From Drosophila persimilis (taxonomy: Eukaryota > Arthropoda > Insecta > Diptera > Drosophilidae), in the NCBI RefSeq assembly GCF_003286085.1, contig NW_020825289.1:17174001-17238000 (forward strand): a DNA stretch of 64,000 bases, read 5' to 3'. Below are positions 1 to 12,246 of this stretch, in pieces (within the stretch, counting starts at the first letter, position 1; every line of letters begins with the position of its first letter). The notes under the pieces were generated by a model that was given only the letters and a program-made list of their open reading frames with translations, searched no databases and had not been told where the DNA came from. A program made the position numbers and the translations under genes.

Positions 1-899
1 TTGTGGCTGGGGCTCTGGCTGTTGCGGTGGTGTACGCCGCCATCAGACACCTGTTCGAAATTTGTTAAATTGAGCGTTGCAATAAAAATATTTGTTGGTG
101 GTGTAGTGTTGGTGGCGCTGCTGATGCTGATGCTGCTGGCCACTCGCGTGTGGCATTCTCGAAAGTGAAAGAAAAATCGGTTTTTGGCATTTGCAATGGC
201 AGTGGCAAAGAAAAGCAAAACTTGTGCGATTTGAATGCGATTATAATGCTTTCACCCAAGCATCATGCGGAGATTAGCCAGCCAGATTAGTCGTAGACCT
301 GGACCCGATGCAGCACGATAATAAATTATAATCAAGCTGGGCGATCGTGATCACCCCTCCCCCACTCGAATGGAAATCTCTGCGTGGATTTCCCCCAACT
401 AGATCAGTTTGGGTGTTGCTTAAATCATTGCACACTAATGGTAGTCGTACTGCTGCGAAACCTATAGACTACATATAATCTTGATATATATTGTGTGCGC
501 TGAAGATGGCAGATTGATCGGAAGAGACATATATCTGACCAGACCCCGTGGATAGTCTCTCTTTCTTGCTTCTTGCTGGCCCATCTTGGGCAACGCAACC
601 CCTCAGTCAGGTGCAAATAGCACACTAGCCTACATAATCATGACTCTGCTCTGGCTGGCAGTGCATTAATTAGGCTGTGCACATGCTCGTACTCGCAGAA
701 GCATTGCACAACCGCTGGAGCTCGGAGAGAACTGGAGAGAACAAGACGCAGAGACGGGGATACACACCTGACCAGCCGGCGGCCCGCTAGCCACTTAAAA
801 TTTCATTACATGTTCTGCACTAAATAATCTCTTAATTTGCGGCCACTTCTTGGGGCAGAGTGGAGTCTGGGTCTGCTTCCATCAACGATGGTCACTTAC
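1..899. other. Non-coding DNA, Hillarin intron
   Basis: This stretch follows the 5' splice site of the last visible Hillarin exon on the minus strand, so it is read as Hillarin intron. The open frames here are short and show no family similarity. I see no other gene, RNA or clear repeat in it. Confidence 0.6.
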
Positions 900-2349
900 C
901 AGGTAGAAATCAATCGGCTTCTCGCGCGCCTTGTTGTAGGCCTTCTGGACCTCCGTCTGCTTCAGGGCATGGGCGATGTGGAGGGCACTGGCGTCGAAGC
1001 GGCCGTACTTGTAGTCGGATTCGTTCTGCGACGGGGAGTTGACCTCGCGGCCGACGTAGCCGTTAGGCGTGGATTGACGCGAACCACCCAGTGGGGCACC
1101 TGCAAGACAGAACCAGCCGGAGCCCGGAGAACGGTCAGCCAGGCTGTGGGCCATGAGGAATCAGTTTTAGCCCCTACTCACCGTCGATCTCGGTGCGCGT
1201 GCCCCGTATCTGTTCGTTCACGAACTTGCTCGTTCGCGGCGCATTCAGGGCCTGGCGAATGCCCACCGCCGTCTGGTCGAGATGACCGGGTCCGCTCTTT
1301 GGTACATGGGAACTGCAATAGACCTGCACAAGAAAGAGTTGATGGAAAGGTTAATACAGCATTAATTGACTGACAACTGGGATGTTTCTAGGTGCGAGAA
1401 ATGATTTGTCATTGCCCAGTCTTTGTGCTCTGCATCCAATCGAGGAGGCTATTAACCGAATTACATTTTGGTACCAATTAAGGCCTTTCTTTGAGAGATT
1501 CCTTTCAGATGAAGATACTGTCGAATCATTATAATTTGTATCTATCTACTGTCCAAATCAATACACCCCATTAGACATATTCGGTTTCGCCTCGAGTGCG
1601 TGAGCAGACCCCAAGATTCGAGACACTTGCAAATGCAACACCAACCGCTGCACCTACGCACAGCAGGTGGCAATATAAGTATACCCCAAAGCACAGTGCG
1701 TTTCGTGCTAAGAATGTCAACGATCTATGGTTATGGAAGCTGACATAGAAAATGTGTTTCGAATTGATAATTATTATTATTGAAGTAATTGAAGATAATT
1801 AAAAGAAATAATCTTCTGCCATATTCCATAAGATTACTGCAGCTGCAGTAGTCTTATTGCTGCGATACGCACTGTACGCGCGTGTACATAAATGCACACT
1901 TATGTATATATATATGTATGTACGATATATGCATTTGGATGACAGACAGACCGCACTGACACACATTTCTGCTGCGGCAGAGCGCAATAACAGAGTTATT
2001 TATTATTATGCATGGGCACGGAAAAGTGTCGTAGAGTCGTTCGAAATTCGAACTGCACTTTTGCATTTTGCATTTTGCAGCTGTGCATATACTTGCAAAT
2101 ATTTGTTTGCTTGACGCGTTTGTCGCCCGAGTCTTTCGTGTCTTCGTCTGTGGCACTTACCTCTTTGTCATCCTGCTTGTGTTGATTATTGAAATATGTC
2201 TTGAGCGTTAGCTTGGTGCCGCAGTGGACGCACTTGAAGCAACCGGAATGAAAGAATGTGAAATCCTTGAGTGGCCCCACACGATCCACCTGATAGACGG
2301 TCTCGCTGCACCGCAGGCACGTCGACTCGTAGAAATTTGGGCGATACAT
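900..2349 (-). CDS. Hil: Hillarin, N-terminal part (LIM domain), partial
   Basis: Three coding exons are visible on the minus strand: 2161-2349, 1182-1323 and 900-1099, joined in frame; the rest lies beyond the left edge. The product starts MYRPNFYEST and carries one LIM zinc finger: ligands in CLRC, HSGC and CVHC in the first exon and the last pair in YCSSH at the start of the second, so the finger is split by an intron of 837 bp. The third exon holds a conserved region with SPSQNESDYKYGRFDASALH. Hillarin is a septin-associated protein with a LIM domain followed by a transglutaminase-like (KY) domain, which is not in this window. The open frame continues upstream of the chosen Met to about 2526, so a longer N-terminus is possible. 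The 5' untranslated exon was not found. Confidence 0.88.
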
Positions 2350-5300
2350 GCTGCTGCTGCCTTCTGCCTGCTGCCAGCCACTCTCCAGCTCTCCTTCTGT
2401 GTGTGCGTTGGATTCGGGGACAGGTTCCGCCAGTTGCCAGTTGCCAAATGCCAGTCGCCAGTTGGATTTGTCACTTTTCTTTTCCTCTTCTAATTTCACT
2501 CGGAGTCGTATCTGTTCTGCAGCCACAGACTCAGCTTCCGAGCAAGGTGCTAGTTTGTGGTCCGTCGAGCTGGTTCTGGGGGCGACACTTTCAGTTCGTC
2601 ATTCGTCATCAGCAGCCGCTCATCCTCATCATACGTCCGCTGCTGGCAGAAGCTGCTGTGCCACAGAAACAACCAAGAAATGACCAAATTGATTACTGGC
2701 TGAGTGGGAGACATATTTCCTATTTAAGTTGAGATTAGATTTTGGCCCAGACCAAAACTGGTCAACAGCCAAAGCCCCATCCCCAAGCCCCATCCCGAAC
2801 CTCAATCCCCAGTCAAAGTCAAAGCCACACAAACTTTGGTTTCTGCGCAGGCGTCCGAGCCAAAACTTTCATTTTTTTTTTTGGCTCTTTGGCTGCTTTG
2901 TGGACAGCTGTGAACAGATTATTAATGAATTTTAATTAAGTGGACAAGAGGCGGAATGGATTCATTTTTGGCTCCGGACTGAATGGGGCGAAAAGGGCCA
3001 CAGGTTCGGCTGGGCCTGGGTTTCGGGTATTTCGCCTTGCCATTGACCTCGCGCTGCGAACCAGAGCCTGCTCTGAACGTGCCACAGCTGAACTTGTTGC
3101 TTTTGGTGTTGTGGCACGAACGAACCGCCGAACCGCCTTCAACAGCCGCCTGGCACCGGCAAAAGTTGCATTTTCCATTTGATTAATTGACGCGATTGTT
3201 GTTTTCTTTCGGTTTTTATTCGTGTTGTATTTGTTGTTGAGTTGCAACAATTAAATTGAAGTGGAAAAAAGCATATGCGAGTGCTCGCATATTGTATCTA
3301 CGGGTATGCGCCTCGAGGCAAGTGCATGTAACTTTAATTGAATGTTATTGTGGCTGTAACTTTTGTTGTTGCTGTGGCTCTGGCTGCCGCGCGGCTGCGG
3401 CTTTGACCAAAATTAAAACAAATGCGGCTCGGCTCAGACAAAGCCAAAACTGCAAGTGGAAGTCGAAGTCAGAGTCGTAGTCGAAGCCTCGTCAGCGTCA
3501 TCGTTTTGCTTTCTTTTCAAGTTTAATGAACGTTAAGCGTTGAGCCAGTGGATCGGGAGGGGGAGTGTGTTGCATAGTCACCCCGCCGCCATCTCCCACC
3601 GAAGGTTGCTGGCCCGAGCCCCCGTCGAACGGCGGCTGGCGGATGGCGGATGGCATGCCAGCTCCAACTTGGGCTCCAGCACTAATGGAAAATGGAAAGA
3701 TTGAAAGATGGAAGAGTTGGAAAATGCAAATGCTAATGCGGCGAAGGCCGTTAAGATATTTTGTAACACAAAATTACTGTGATTGGCTGTGAATTAAATT
3801 TTGTTCCGCTTTTGACGGACGGCCTGCTCTCGATCTCGATGGGCCACAACGAATGTGAGGAGGTAGTGACTTGGAGAACGGGCCGAAGAACTTCCTAAAG
3901 TTTCCATTGTCACCTCTTTCCACTTTTTCCACCTCTTTCCACAGCGATGAGTAACTGATCTACCAGCCGGATTGGAATAGTTTTCTTGTCCAGCCCCCGC
4001 AATCGAATATCAATCAACAACTTACAAGCCATGAATGGAAACGCCCACGAGGGCGACAAGCGAAAAGCGAAAAGCGTATGATCCGTTGATGCGATCACAA
4101 TCGGTGTGATTGAATGGCCCAATTAGACATTGCTTTTGACATAATTAGCGTGTAATGATAATTGTAATGGACATGAACATGGCTGTGGATATGGATATGA
4201 ATATCCATAATGCTGAGAAGGAGCCCTGCCCTTCCTCCTACTGGCCCGCCAGTTAGCTTAGGGGGCGGCTTTGACAAAACGCCTCGTGCGACTTACATCA
4301 CACGTCATGCCACCATGTTCACTTGGGTGTGACTGAGACGACAAGCGAAGAAAAGAGAAGTGTCTGCTCTATCTACAGAACACGAGGAGGTGGTGCATAG
4401 AATTTCGCATACCTGTCAAAGGCATCATATTGTCTGTCCACTGTTCGGTAGCCACTACACCCTATACTCGTATTGGTCAAGGGGTATACTGGTTTTACGT
4501 GAATGTGTCTGAGACACCAGACAATAGGACGTGTTTCAGAGTCTATAACTTTAAGGCTGGATATGGAAAACAAGTTGACATCTTAATGCCATCAATAGAT
4601 AGTGCAACTGTTAGGGGTCTAGTCTAGTGGGTATGATCTAGTCGGCAACTAGCGTTCTTTCCAGCTTTCTTTTCCATCCGAGTGCGGTTGGAATGCTGGA
4701 AATATAAATAAATGATGGCAAAAGACAAAGGCTGAGGCGCAAAATAAAGGAAAACGAAAGTGGCTCGACTTAAACAATTGCTTGCAATCAGAAATCATTT
4801 AAATAAATTGATAAGCGGTCGGGATTGGCGGCGAGCGAGCGCCAGTTTTAGATTTTTGGTCGAGCGGGTTCGTTGCCTAAGTCTTTCGTTTCGTTTCGTT
4901 TCGGGCTGCGGTCGAAGCGCTAACAATGACAATTAAATAAATACCCAATAATAACAGTAAACGGCAGCGGCAGCGGCCAACTTGAATTGGCATAATTGCC
5001 AGAGCTAATAGCATTCAAGAGCCACGATACGAGAGATTTGATAAATGCAACGAAACGATCAGCCAGCCAGCAAGCAACTGGTTATTCCGCCAGAGAGTGA
5101 AACAATCATAGGAATCGAAATAATATTCAAATGATTGCGTCACTTTAAGATGAATGCAGAAAGAGTAGGGGGATGAATATATATATTTACCTAGTATATA
5201 TGTATGTATGTACGAAGATCCCAAAACGAAGCGGATAACAAGAGAAACTACATATGTACATATGTACGAGAATTAGTTGGACAAATCGGCGCAGATTCCA

Positions 5301-7629
5301 GGCACTTGTGTGCTAATTGAATGGCACAATGGAATGCTTTTAGAAATCGCCCAAAACAAGCTGGCAATAAAGTAGAAGCACAAACACCGAAAATTATTTA
5401 TGAGTCGCAAAACGGTAATTGGAAACTGCAGCACTGACAGTGGAAGTGGAAGTGACACTGGAACTATGCTCTGGAATAGAATGGGCAGAGCAGAGGGAAC
5501 GGAAGCGGTGTGCAGCCAGCGCCCATGACAGGTGGTGGCTTCTAACCATCCCCCCCGCATCCAAACGGGTGTGCATGTGTGTGCATGTATGTATCCGTGT
5601 GCTTAGGCCATGACTGAGAGACTACGACGTCACTCCAGTTAACCATAGTTTCAGCCTCAGCCTCTGCTCTGCTTCAACGTCAAACGTCAGCTTGCAATCT
5701 TTCACTTTTTCGAGTCTGGCTCGCGCGTTCCAGTTTTTTGTTTGTAAATTATTTCTCTTTCTTCATTACTATTTTTATTATTTCGCCTTGATTATACACA
5801 CGCGATATATGTAGCTGGTAGCTGGTGCGGGCCTTGTGTGTTGCTGCAGTTCTAGGCCCTTTTTGACATACTTATTGGCAGTGCTGCTGCTGCTGCCGCT
5901 GCTGCCGCTGGTCCCACTTCCCTTCCTTTCCGCTCTGCCCGGAGTCTATTCGCCTCTGGACCAACGCATATGCTAAACAACTTTCTTCTGGAATTGTGGA
6001 GGGGCGCGTTGTGCAAAAGTATTTATGATCAATTCCACACACACGCACGCACACAAACGCCACGAGCTGGTGTAGCAACAAAATCCAAGCACACACACAC
6101 GCACACACACGCTCACTGAGCACAGAACACGGCAGAGTTGATCAAATGGTGTGAGGAATTCCGACTCTGCGTTTTGGTTTATTACATTTTTGGCATTTTT
6201 TGTGTGTTTAGGCCGAGAAGAGCCAAGCAAGTTTCAGATTGGGAATGTAACCAAATTTCATTACCAAACACAGACACAACGATAGGGAGAGAGAGACACA
6301 ACACCACACACGCACACACAACTCACACAGTTGCAAGATTCGAGTTGGACCGACCGTTCCAACCAACCACGCTTGTTGTCGAGATCGCTTTGAGCCAAGC
6401 TTTTTCTAGCTATGTAGCTTTCTCGAATAATAGCAAACAAAGCTCGGCTCAGATCGAATTCCACGAACCATGGTAGAAATATTCATAGGTGCGGCCATCC
6501 ATCCCGCTCTTAGGAGTCCGATAGTCGAATTCAAACCAACTAAAAAAGCCTTATGGAAAAAGCAGTCAATGCAAGCGAAAGTAATATATGATCCAGTTGG
6601 GGTTTCTAGTCCAACTGACAGATGCAGCAGTGGCAGAATTGCACTTGTACTGATGCACTGTGAATACGGCTACTAATACTTATTTATCGTTATATATATG
6701 TTCATGCTATCTTTGCATTGCAGTCTAGATTGGTTTGGTCTTGAAGTCTAAAGCCCACCCTCCCTTTTGTTCATCACTGCAAATGCGTGTATTTTAACGC
6801 ATAGTATAACTAAATAAGGTGGGGAACCGAAGATCAGCTTTCAATTTCAAATGCTTCTAGAAAAGTTTGGACTGTTTTATCTGTTACCGTAGATGCTATA
6901 TACAATGATTTTTGCCGTAGCTGTAGAGAGGAGGAGACGGAATGCAGCAAAGAAAGTCGTCACCCATCATAAAAACCATTTCAAAAATACCCACAATATG
7001 CGCCAGAAAGATAGAAATAAAATGAAATTTCATAAAAGTATACATTATTTAAAATAATAATTGTAAGTCCCCGGTTTATTTTCAGTTGTAGTTTTTTAAT
7101 ATCTGTAAAATGGTTGATTGGGGGCGGGACAGCATTGTGAAATGCACTTCTAACAGTGTTATATGGTTGTTATTATGTTATATGGTTATATGTTATTTGG
7201 TTGCTATAGCTCTTATAGTCGCTGGGAACTAGGCGCCAAACAACACCATATCGAATATATCGCACACAGAAATGTATACAATATGTACATCTTCCAGGCC
7301 GTCCTGTACGAAGTATTCCATTCCATTCCGTCAAGCTGCATTTTGGTTGTGATGTAAAGTTGGAGTCACTTATTATAAAAAATCCTTTTTGTTTTCGCTA
7401 GAATCAAAAAAGGAACAGCGAGAGCGAATGCGATAGTTCCCAACCAAAGCTGACAGCTCCCAGAGCGGAAGATCTCTGGGAACTATCACACAAAAATATA
7501 CCAAAAAGTAAGACCGCATGCGATACGCGTTTACTATTATTTTAACGTTTCGGACAAAAGTCCAACTTCTTAAAACTGTAGATTTAATAACAAAAAGAAA
7601 ATAATTCCCATTTGGAAAAAAAATATAGA
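2350..7629. other. Long non-coding region upstream of Hillarin
   Basis: About 5.3 kb lie between the Hillarin LIM exon and the next gene. It probably holds 5' untranslated exons, introns and enhancers of Hillarin. It contains CA-rich stretches near 6030-6115 and 6290-6330, a (TTTCG)n run near 4885-4900, and a 19-bp word at 4868-4886 that recurs elsewhere in the window. No coding exon is supported. Confidence 0.5.
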
Positions 7630-9592
7630 ATGGGAAATCAAGTGGGTCTTCTAAGTGACGACGATGATTCTTCAGACAACAGTGACATCAACAATTACAT
7701 TAACTTTACTGTAAACGCAATGGAGTTGGAAATGCGTAATACGTGCTATCACACAAACCAATTGCCCAAAATACGGGGGGAGCCAAACCTGCAAAAGTTT
7801 CAAGTAATCATGAAATACTCCAGCTTTCATTCGAGACTAACGAGTACTTCATGAATTTGCAGGGCTCCGACATGTACAAAGAGATAAGGGCTTTGAGTGG
7901 TTTCGCCAGCAAGCCATTGAACGATCGCTGGAATCTCCTGCACGCCCTGCAGCAGCGTGAAAATGGCCTGGCCGCGCCTGGCACTGCCTCGTTCTCGCAG
8001 AACCAGCAGCGCTATATATCCAATCTGTATATACCAAATAAGAAGTCCTTGCGTCTGATGTCGCTGGACTCGAAGGTGTTTGTGACCAAGTTTGATAAGA
8101 GTGGGGACAGACTCTTGATTGCCTGCCAAGGTCAGAATGGGTTGACACAACGGTCAAGTTTCACCTCGCTAAACACGTATTACCTGTTGCAGATGGCTTC
8201 GTGCGCATCTATGACGGGGCGAAGGGCACCTACCATCTACTCAATCGCATCAGAGCACGCGACGTCGAATGGAGCATTATAGATGCTGACTTCAGTCCGA
8301 ATGGGCAGAACTTTGCATACAGCACATGGTCCCGCTCATGTAAGTTGTTTTTTCCCTTTTTTTACTCTGGAAGAAGTCATTATAAATAGAACCATATGTT
8401 TGCAACACAGAGCAGGAATTACTAATCTGATTTTACTTGCATTTTCTTGCAGTTTTCATAATGCCTGTGAATGGCACTGAGGACGACTGCCAATGGATCG
8501 ATGTCCACGGGCTGCCCAATCTGCGACTTGCGATATTCTCGCTTCGGTACTCGCCTACGGGCGACACCATCATTGGTGGCAGTAACAATTCCATGGTCAT
8601 CGTTACAGACATTCAAACGAGGGCCACCCAAATCTTGCGCACTCATCGGATGCCTGGCACTGACGTGAACTCCGTCAGTTACCTTCATGATAAGAATCCA
8701 AATGTGATAATCGCTGGCTGCGATGACGGACTAATTAAGGTATTCGATCTGCGCACCTCATTTCGCTCTCGGGAACTGTCCAGAGCGGTGGTCTCCCTGG
8801 TTGGACACTACGACGGAATCACCTACATTGATTCCCGCAACGACGGCTATTATGTACTTTCCAATTCCAAAGATCAAAGCATTAAGCTGTGGGACTTGAG
8901 ACAGCCCAGCAATACGCGAAATTGCAGCAGGACCAGGCAAGAGCGACTGGATCTTTCGATGTGGGACTATCGCTGGAATCGGGTGCCACAGTCATGTAAG
9001 GATTAAGGGACATTTCCCAGCCCTATTTTTGTTTATTTCTTGTTTAATGATTGTATTCTTTTGCAGTTTACGATCCCCGCAAGGCTATGGACGGGGATTC
9101 CAGTATAATGACTTATCGTGGTCATAGAGTAACCAAAACACTGCTGCGCGCCAAGTTCTCGCCCTTGGAACAGACTGGACAGCGTTTCATCTACACAGGA
9201 TGTTCTACGGGACGCATTATTAGTGAGTGGGCAAAATGAAGAAGAAATTGAAAAAGCTTTAATTGCGTATCGGTTACAGTTTACGACGTGCTGACTGGCA
9301 GGATCAAAGAGGCTATTGAGGGGCACAGGAATGTGGTAAGAGACTTGGACTGGCATCCAGTGCGCTCGGAAATCGTGTCTGGATCGGTAAGTTGACAAAA
9401 ACACATCTGGTGTACATGTGGAATCATTTTTCTATGGTTGTATCTCTCTCGCAGTGGGACTCACACGTTCATTTGAACAACTTTAATCGAAACAACGCCA
9501 ATCGGTCGGAGAAACGTCAGCAGAGCTCCGATCAGGACAAAAGACCACTGCGCCGTTCGCGCCGTCTAGCGAATCGTGGGACGCCAGACTAG
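7630..9592 (+). CDS. DCAF11 (WDR23) type WD40 protein
   Basis: Seven exons are predicted: 7630-7710, 7824-8130, 8193-8339, 8453-8995, 9067-9222, 9280-9386 and 9455-9592, giving 492 residues. The order of conserved blocks follows human DCAF11: an N-terminal helix region, then WD40 repeats with GHYDGITYIDS, SNSKDQSIKLWDLR, the MWDYRWNRVP insert, SIMTYRGHRV, FIYTGCSTGRII and WHPVRSEIVSGSWD. DCAF11 is a substrate receptor of CUL4-DDB1 ubiquitin ligases, known to target the SKN-1/NRF2 factors. The basic tail RPLRRSRRLANR looks like a nuclear signal. The first intron (7711-7823) is the weakest: the frame changes there, and a phase-0 GTAAAC donor and a CAG acceptor repair it. The ATG at 7630 is the first in frame. 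The gene is convergent with PinX1. Confidence 0.85.
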
Positions 9593-9863
9593 TCTTAAGC
9601 GTGTTGGTATTTCATGATTAGCTTTAAGGCGGCAACGCACCCCATTGATATTAGAACACTACACAAGTACCAGCACCAGCGAGAGTACCTAACATTCAAG
9701 CGCAGACTAAAGGGGGAGTTGAGTGGAGTGCATATCCCACCAGAGTCACGCCGCATCTTGGTTCTATGAATAAGACTGAAGATTATGGCACAGCTTTGCG
9801 GGGCATATGTAGTTCAGTTTAATTATCGGCGTTACACATTAAAATGTAGACCATGAAGCTTAA

Positions 9864-9869
9864 AATAAA
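9864..9869 (+). terminator. Poly(A) signal AATAAA of the DCAF11-like gene
   Basis: This canonical AATAAA lies 272 bp after the stop codon, in the 353-bp gap before the convergent PinX1 stop. Nothing else was seen in that gap. Confidence 0.5.
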
Positions 9870-9945
9870 CTTAATTAAGTTGTTTATGTACAAACAAATC
9901 GTATTAAGAATAACGTTGAATTACATATATTTCGTTTTGCCCTAA

Positions 9946-11823
9946 TCAAATGGCCTGAAATGCGAATCTTTTCTTCACGGCCCGTAGCGTCGTGCGCTTC
10001 ACCTGATTCGGATATCTGGTGTTTGTAAATCTGTCAGATTTCTTATAGCTAGCATACGATTCATTCTTCCAAAGGTCCATAATTCGCTTGTCGTCGTTCT
10101 TCATCTCCTCTACCCTCAACTCCATGTTCGCGCTGCACCCGTAGCCTGTTATTTCAGCCAGCGACGATTCTCGAAACGCATTCATATCAAACATTTGGAA
10201 TTTGTCTGCGCAAAATTGAGAGATGGTATAAATATTGAATGATTTGATTTTTTCTTTTATTTCGTCCAGAGATAAGAGCTCCTCATGCTGATCTTCATCG
10301 GCTGATTGATCGCTTTTATCGCCGGATGATTTGGGTTCAGCACTTACTGAGTCCTTGTGCTTCTTTCCTGTGTCAGCTGCTGGGGCAGAATCTTCAGGTA
10401 CATCGCGACCCAACTTGTTCTTTTTCTTGGAGGATTTTTCAGCTTTATCGAGAACAGGCGTCACTGATTGCTCCTCTTCCTCCACGACTTTCTTCGACTT
10501 CTTTTTCTTTTTTAGTGGTGCTTCTGGGGATTCGTTTTTATCTTCTGGCGTATTGCCCGAGGCTTTGTTTGTTTCCTCCCCCACAGGCTCTGAAAGGCTA
10601 TCAACTGTTTCTTTCGATCTTTTCTTCTTTTTACTCTTGGACGGAGAGGTATTCTCAGAGTCATCTGGAACGGCTGTCGCAGCTTCGGATTCTGCATCCT
10701 CCTTGGTCTCGGCGACTTTCTTGTCTTTCCTTGACTTCTTTTTCTTCTTTAAGGACTCTTCTAAAACATTTGCAATGGTTTCCTTCGTTTCCTTTGATTT
10801 CTTTTTAGTTTTGGAAGACGTTTCATCTAAAGATACTACTTCCACTGGTTTGTCTTCAGCAGTTGTATCTGACTGCTCAACTTGTTGGTCGGAGGCACGT
10901 TTCGACTTCTTTTTCTTTTGCTTAGGCTCAACATTTTCTTCCTCCTCAGCAGGCACTTTGGCCGTTCTCTCCTTGTTCTTTTTCTTCTTTTTTTTTATAG
11001 GCTCACTTTGGGCGCTCTCTGTCTGGACCTCCTCATCAGTGCCAGGGCTTTGCGTAAGGGTATTTCCACTTCCATTTTTGATCTTATTTTTCATGGCTTC
11101 CAATTTTTGTTTGAAGTAATCATGGACAGAAAGCCCAGTGGCTACTGTTGTCACACCACTAAAATTGGGATTTATCTCCTTTTCCTCCACTTGAGTTAGT
11201 TCGATCTTTACTGGTGCGTCAATCTCTTCGGTGGCCTTTTTTCCGAATATATTGGCCAGGTCCTTTTCGCTGTACTGCGATAAATCCTTCCCCCGTGTGA
11301 ATTTCTTGTAGTGCACACGCGCCTTGCTCGCCTTTGACGCCTCCTCCAGCGATATGCCACTGATCCTCTCTTTGAGCTTCTTTTTGGGCGGCTCTTCTGG
11401 TTCTGCGGCTTTAAACCCAAACCCCATTGGTCTAGCCTCATCTTCAGATGCGGAGGCCGCTCCGTTTGTACCATTGGTTTCATCAGTGCCACCATTGAGC
11501 GATTTAAGGAGTCCACTGAAGCCCTCCTCATGAACGGTCCACTGATCATCTCTTGCCTCGAAGCCCAATCCTTCAGCGTCGTTCTTCAAGCGAACACGAA
11601 CGAAGTCCCGTTGGCCGTCCTCGTTGGCGCCGAGACCTTTTCCTTTGGACCATCCCATTTTCTCGAGCATTTTGGTGCCAAAGCGAGCATCATCTGCAAA
11701 ATATCCAGCATTCAGTCAATTTTGTTACCATTTGATTTCGAGGACTTTACCTTCGTACAGGGCCTTGCCGCGCGGGCACAAATTGTACCGTTTGCGGCGA
11801 CGTGGTTCTGCCAGCATAGCCAT
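9946..11823 (-). CDS. PinX1 homologue, G-patch nucleolar protein
   Basis: Two exons, 11751-11823 and 9946-11693, are separated by a 57-bp intron and encode 606 residues. The start MAMLAEPRRRKRYN and the G-patch that follows (FGTKMLEKMGWSKGKGLG, about residues 28-45) match PINX1. The middle is a long acidic and lysine-rich low-complexity stretch with many KKKKKSK runs, typical of nucleolar proteins. The C-terminus has a conserved block near YTISQFCADKFQMFDM and a basic end. In yeast and vertebrates PINX1 binds telomerase and works in rRNA and snoRNA maturation through a DEAH helicase. Flies lack telomerase, so only the ribosome role is likely here. I believe this is melanogaster CG11180. It is divergent with FAM21, the two start codons lying 423 bp apart. 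Confidence 0.88.
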
Positions 11824-12246
11824 TTTATTTTTAAAAACTTCTAATAATATTAAATAAATGCGGACGGGCACAACACGTGTTATCAATTGAACTTATCGAT
11901 AGCGATAGAAAAACAGCTGCTGGATACAGATGAGCGATAGTATTTTAATGTCGCAGTAACGTCTATTCGTAACCGTGAATAAAAGTAACTTTTCAACCGA
12001 GATATAAAATGACTGTATTATGTAAATTAACAAGGAAAGCGAAATTAGATTCGAAATCTTAGTTGCCAGTATCCTTACCGCGATTCCTCTTTCCCCAGTA
12101 TCACTTCGATCAGCAGTGATTTTAAGTAGCAACAAGTAGCAGTTAAGTGAACGGCGCTCATCTCTGCTGTGTTGTTAATTTTTCCTTCTCTTTGTTTTGC
12201 ATTGTTATTATTTAATTTTGAATCTGCACTCTGTGTTTGACTGACA
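11824..12246. promoter_or_regulatory. Shared promoter region of PinX1 and FAM21
   Basis: This 423-bp gap separates the divergent start codons of PinX1 and FAM21. It contains one perfect DRE and little else that I recognise. Both genes are broadly expressed in known relatives, which suits a DRE-driven housekeeping promoter. The transcription starts were not mapped. Confidence 0.5.
11894..11901. promoter_or_regulatory. DRE motif TATCGATA
   Basis: This is a perfect palindromic DRE core 71 bp upstream of the PinX1 ATG, followed by a second GCGATAG. DREF and BEAF-32 bind such sites in housekeeping promoters and domain borders. Confidence 0.6.

Noticed and set aside
837..1373. 178-codon plus-strand frame
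   Set aside because: It is antisense to two Hillarin exons and their intron; the minus strand has the LIM-protein signature and proper splice sites.
7612..7854. Frameshift pseudogene reading of the DCAF11-like gene
   Set aside because: A phase-0 intron explains the frame change, the remaining exons are intact and conserved, and the total length is a multiple of three.
10331..11119. 262-codon plus-strand frame rich in Phe and Ser
   Set aside because: It is the antisense of the Lys-rich PinX1 repeats; the composition is a mirror of AAG/GAA codons and no family motif is present.
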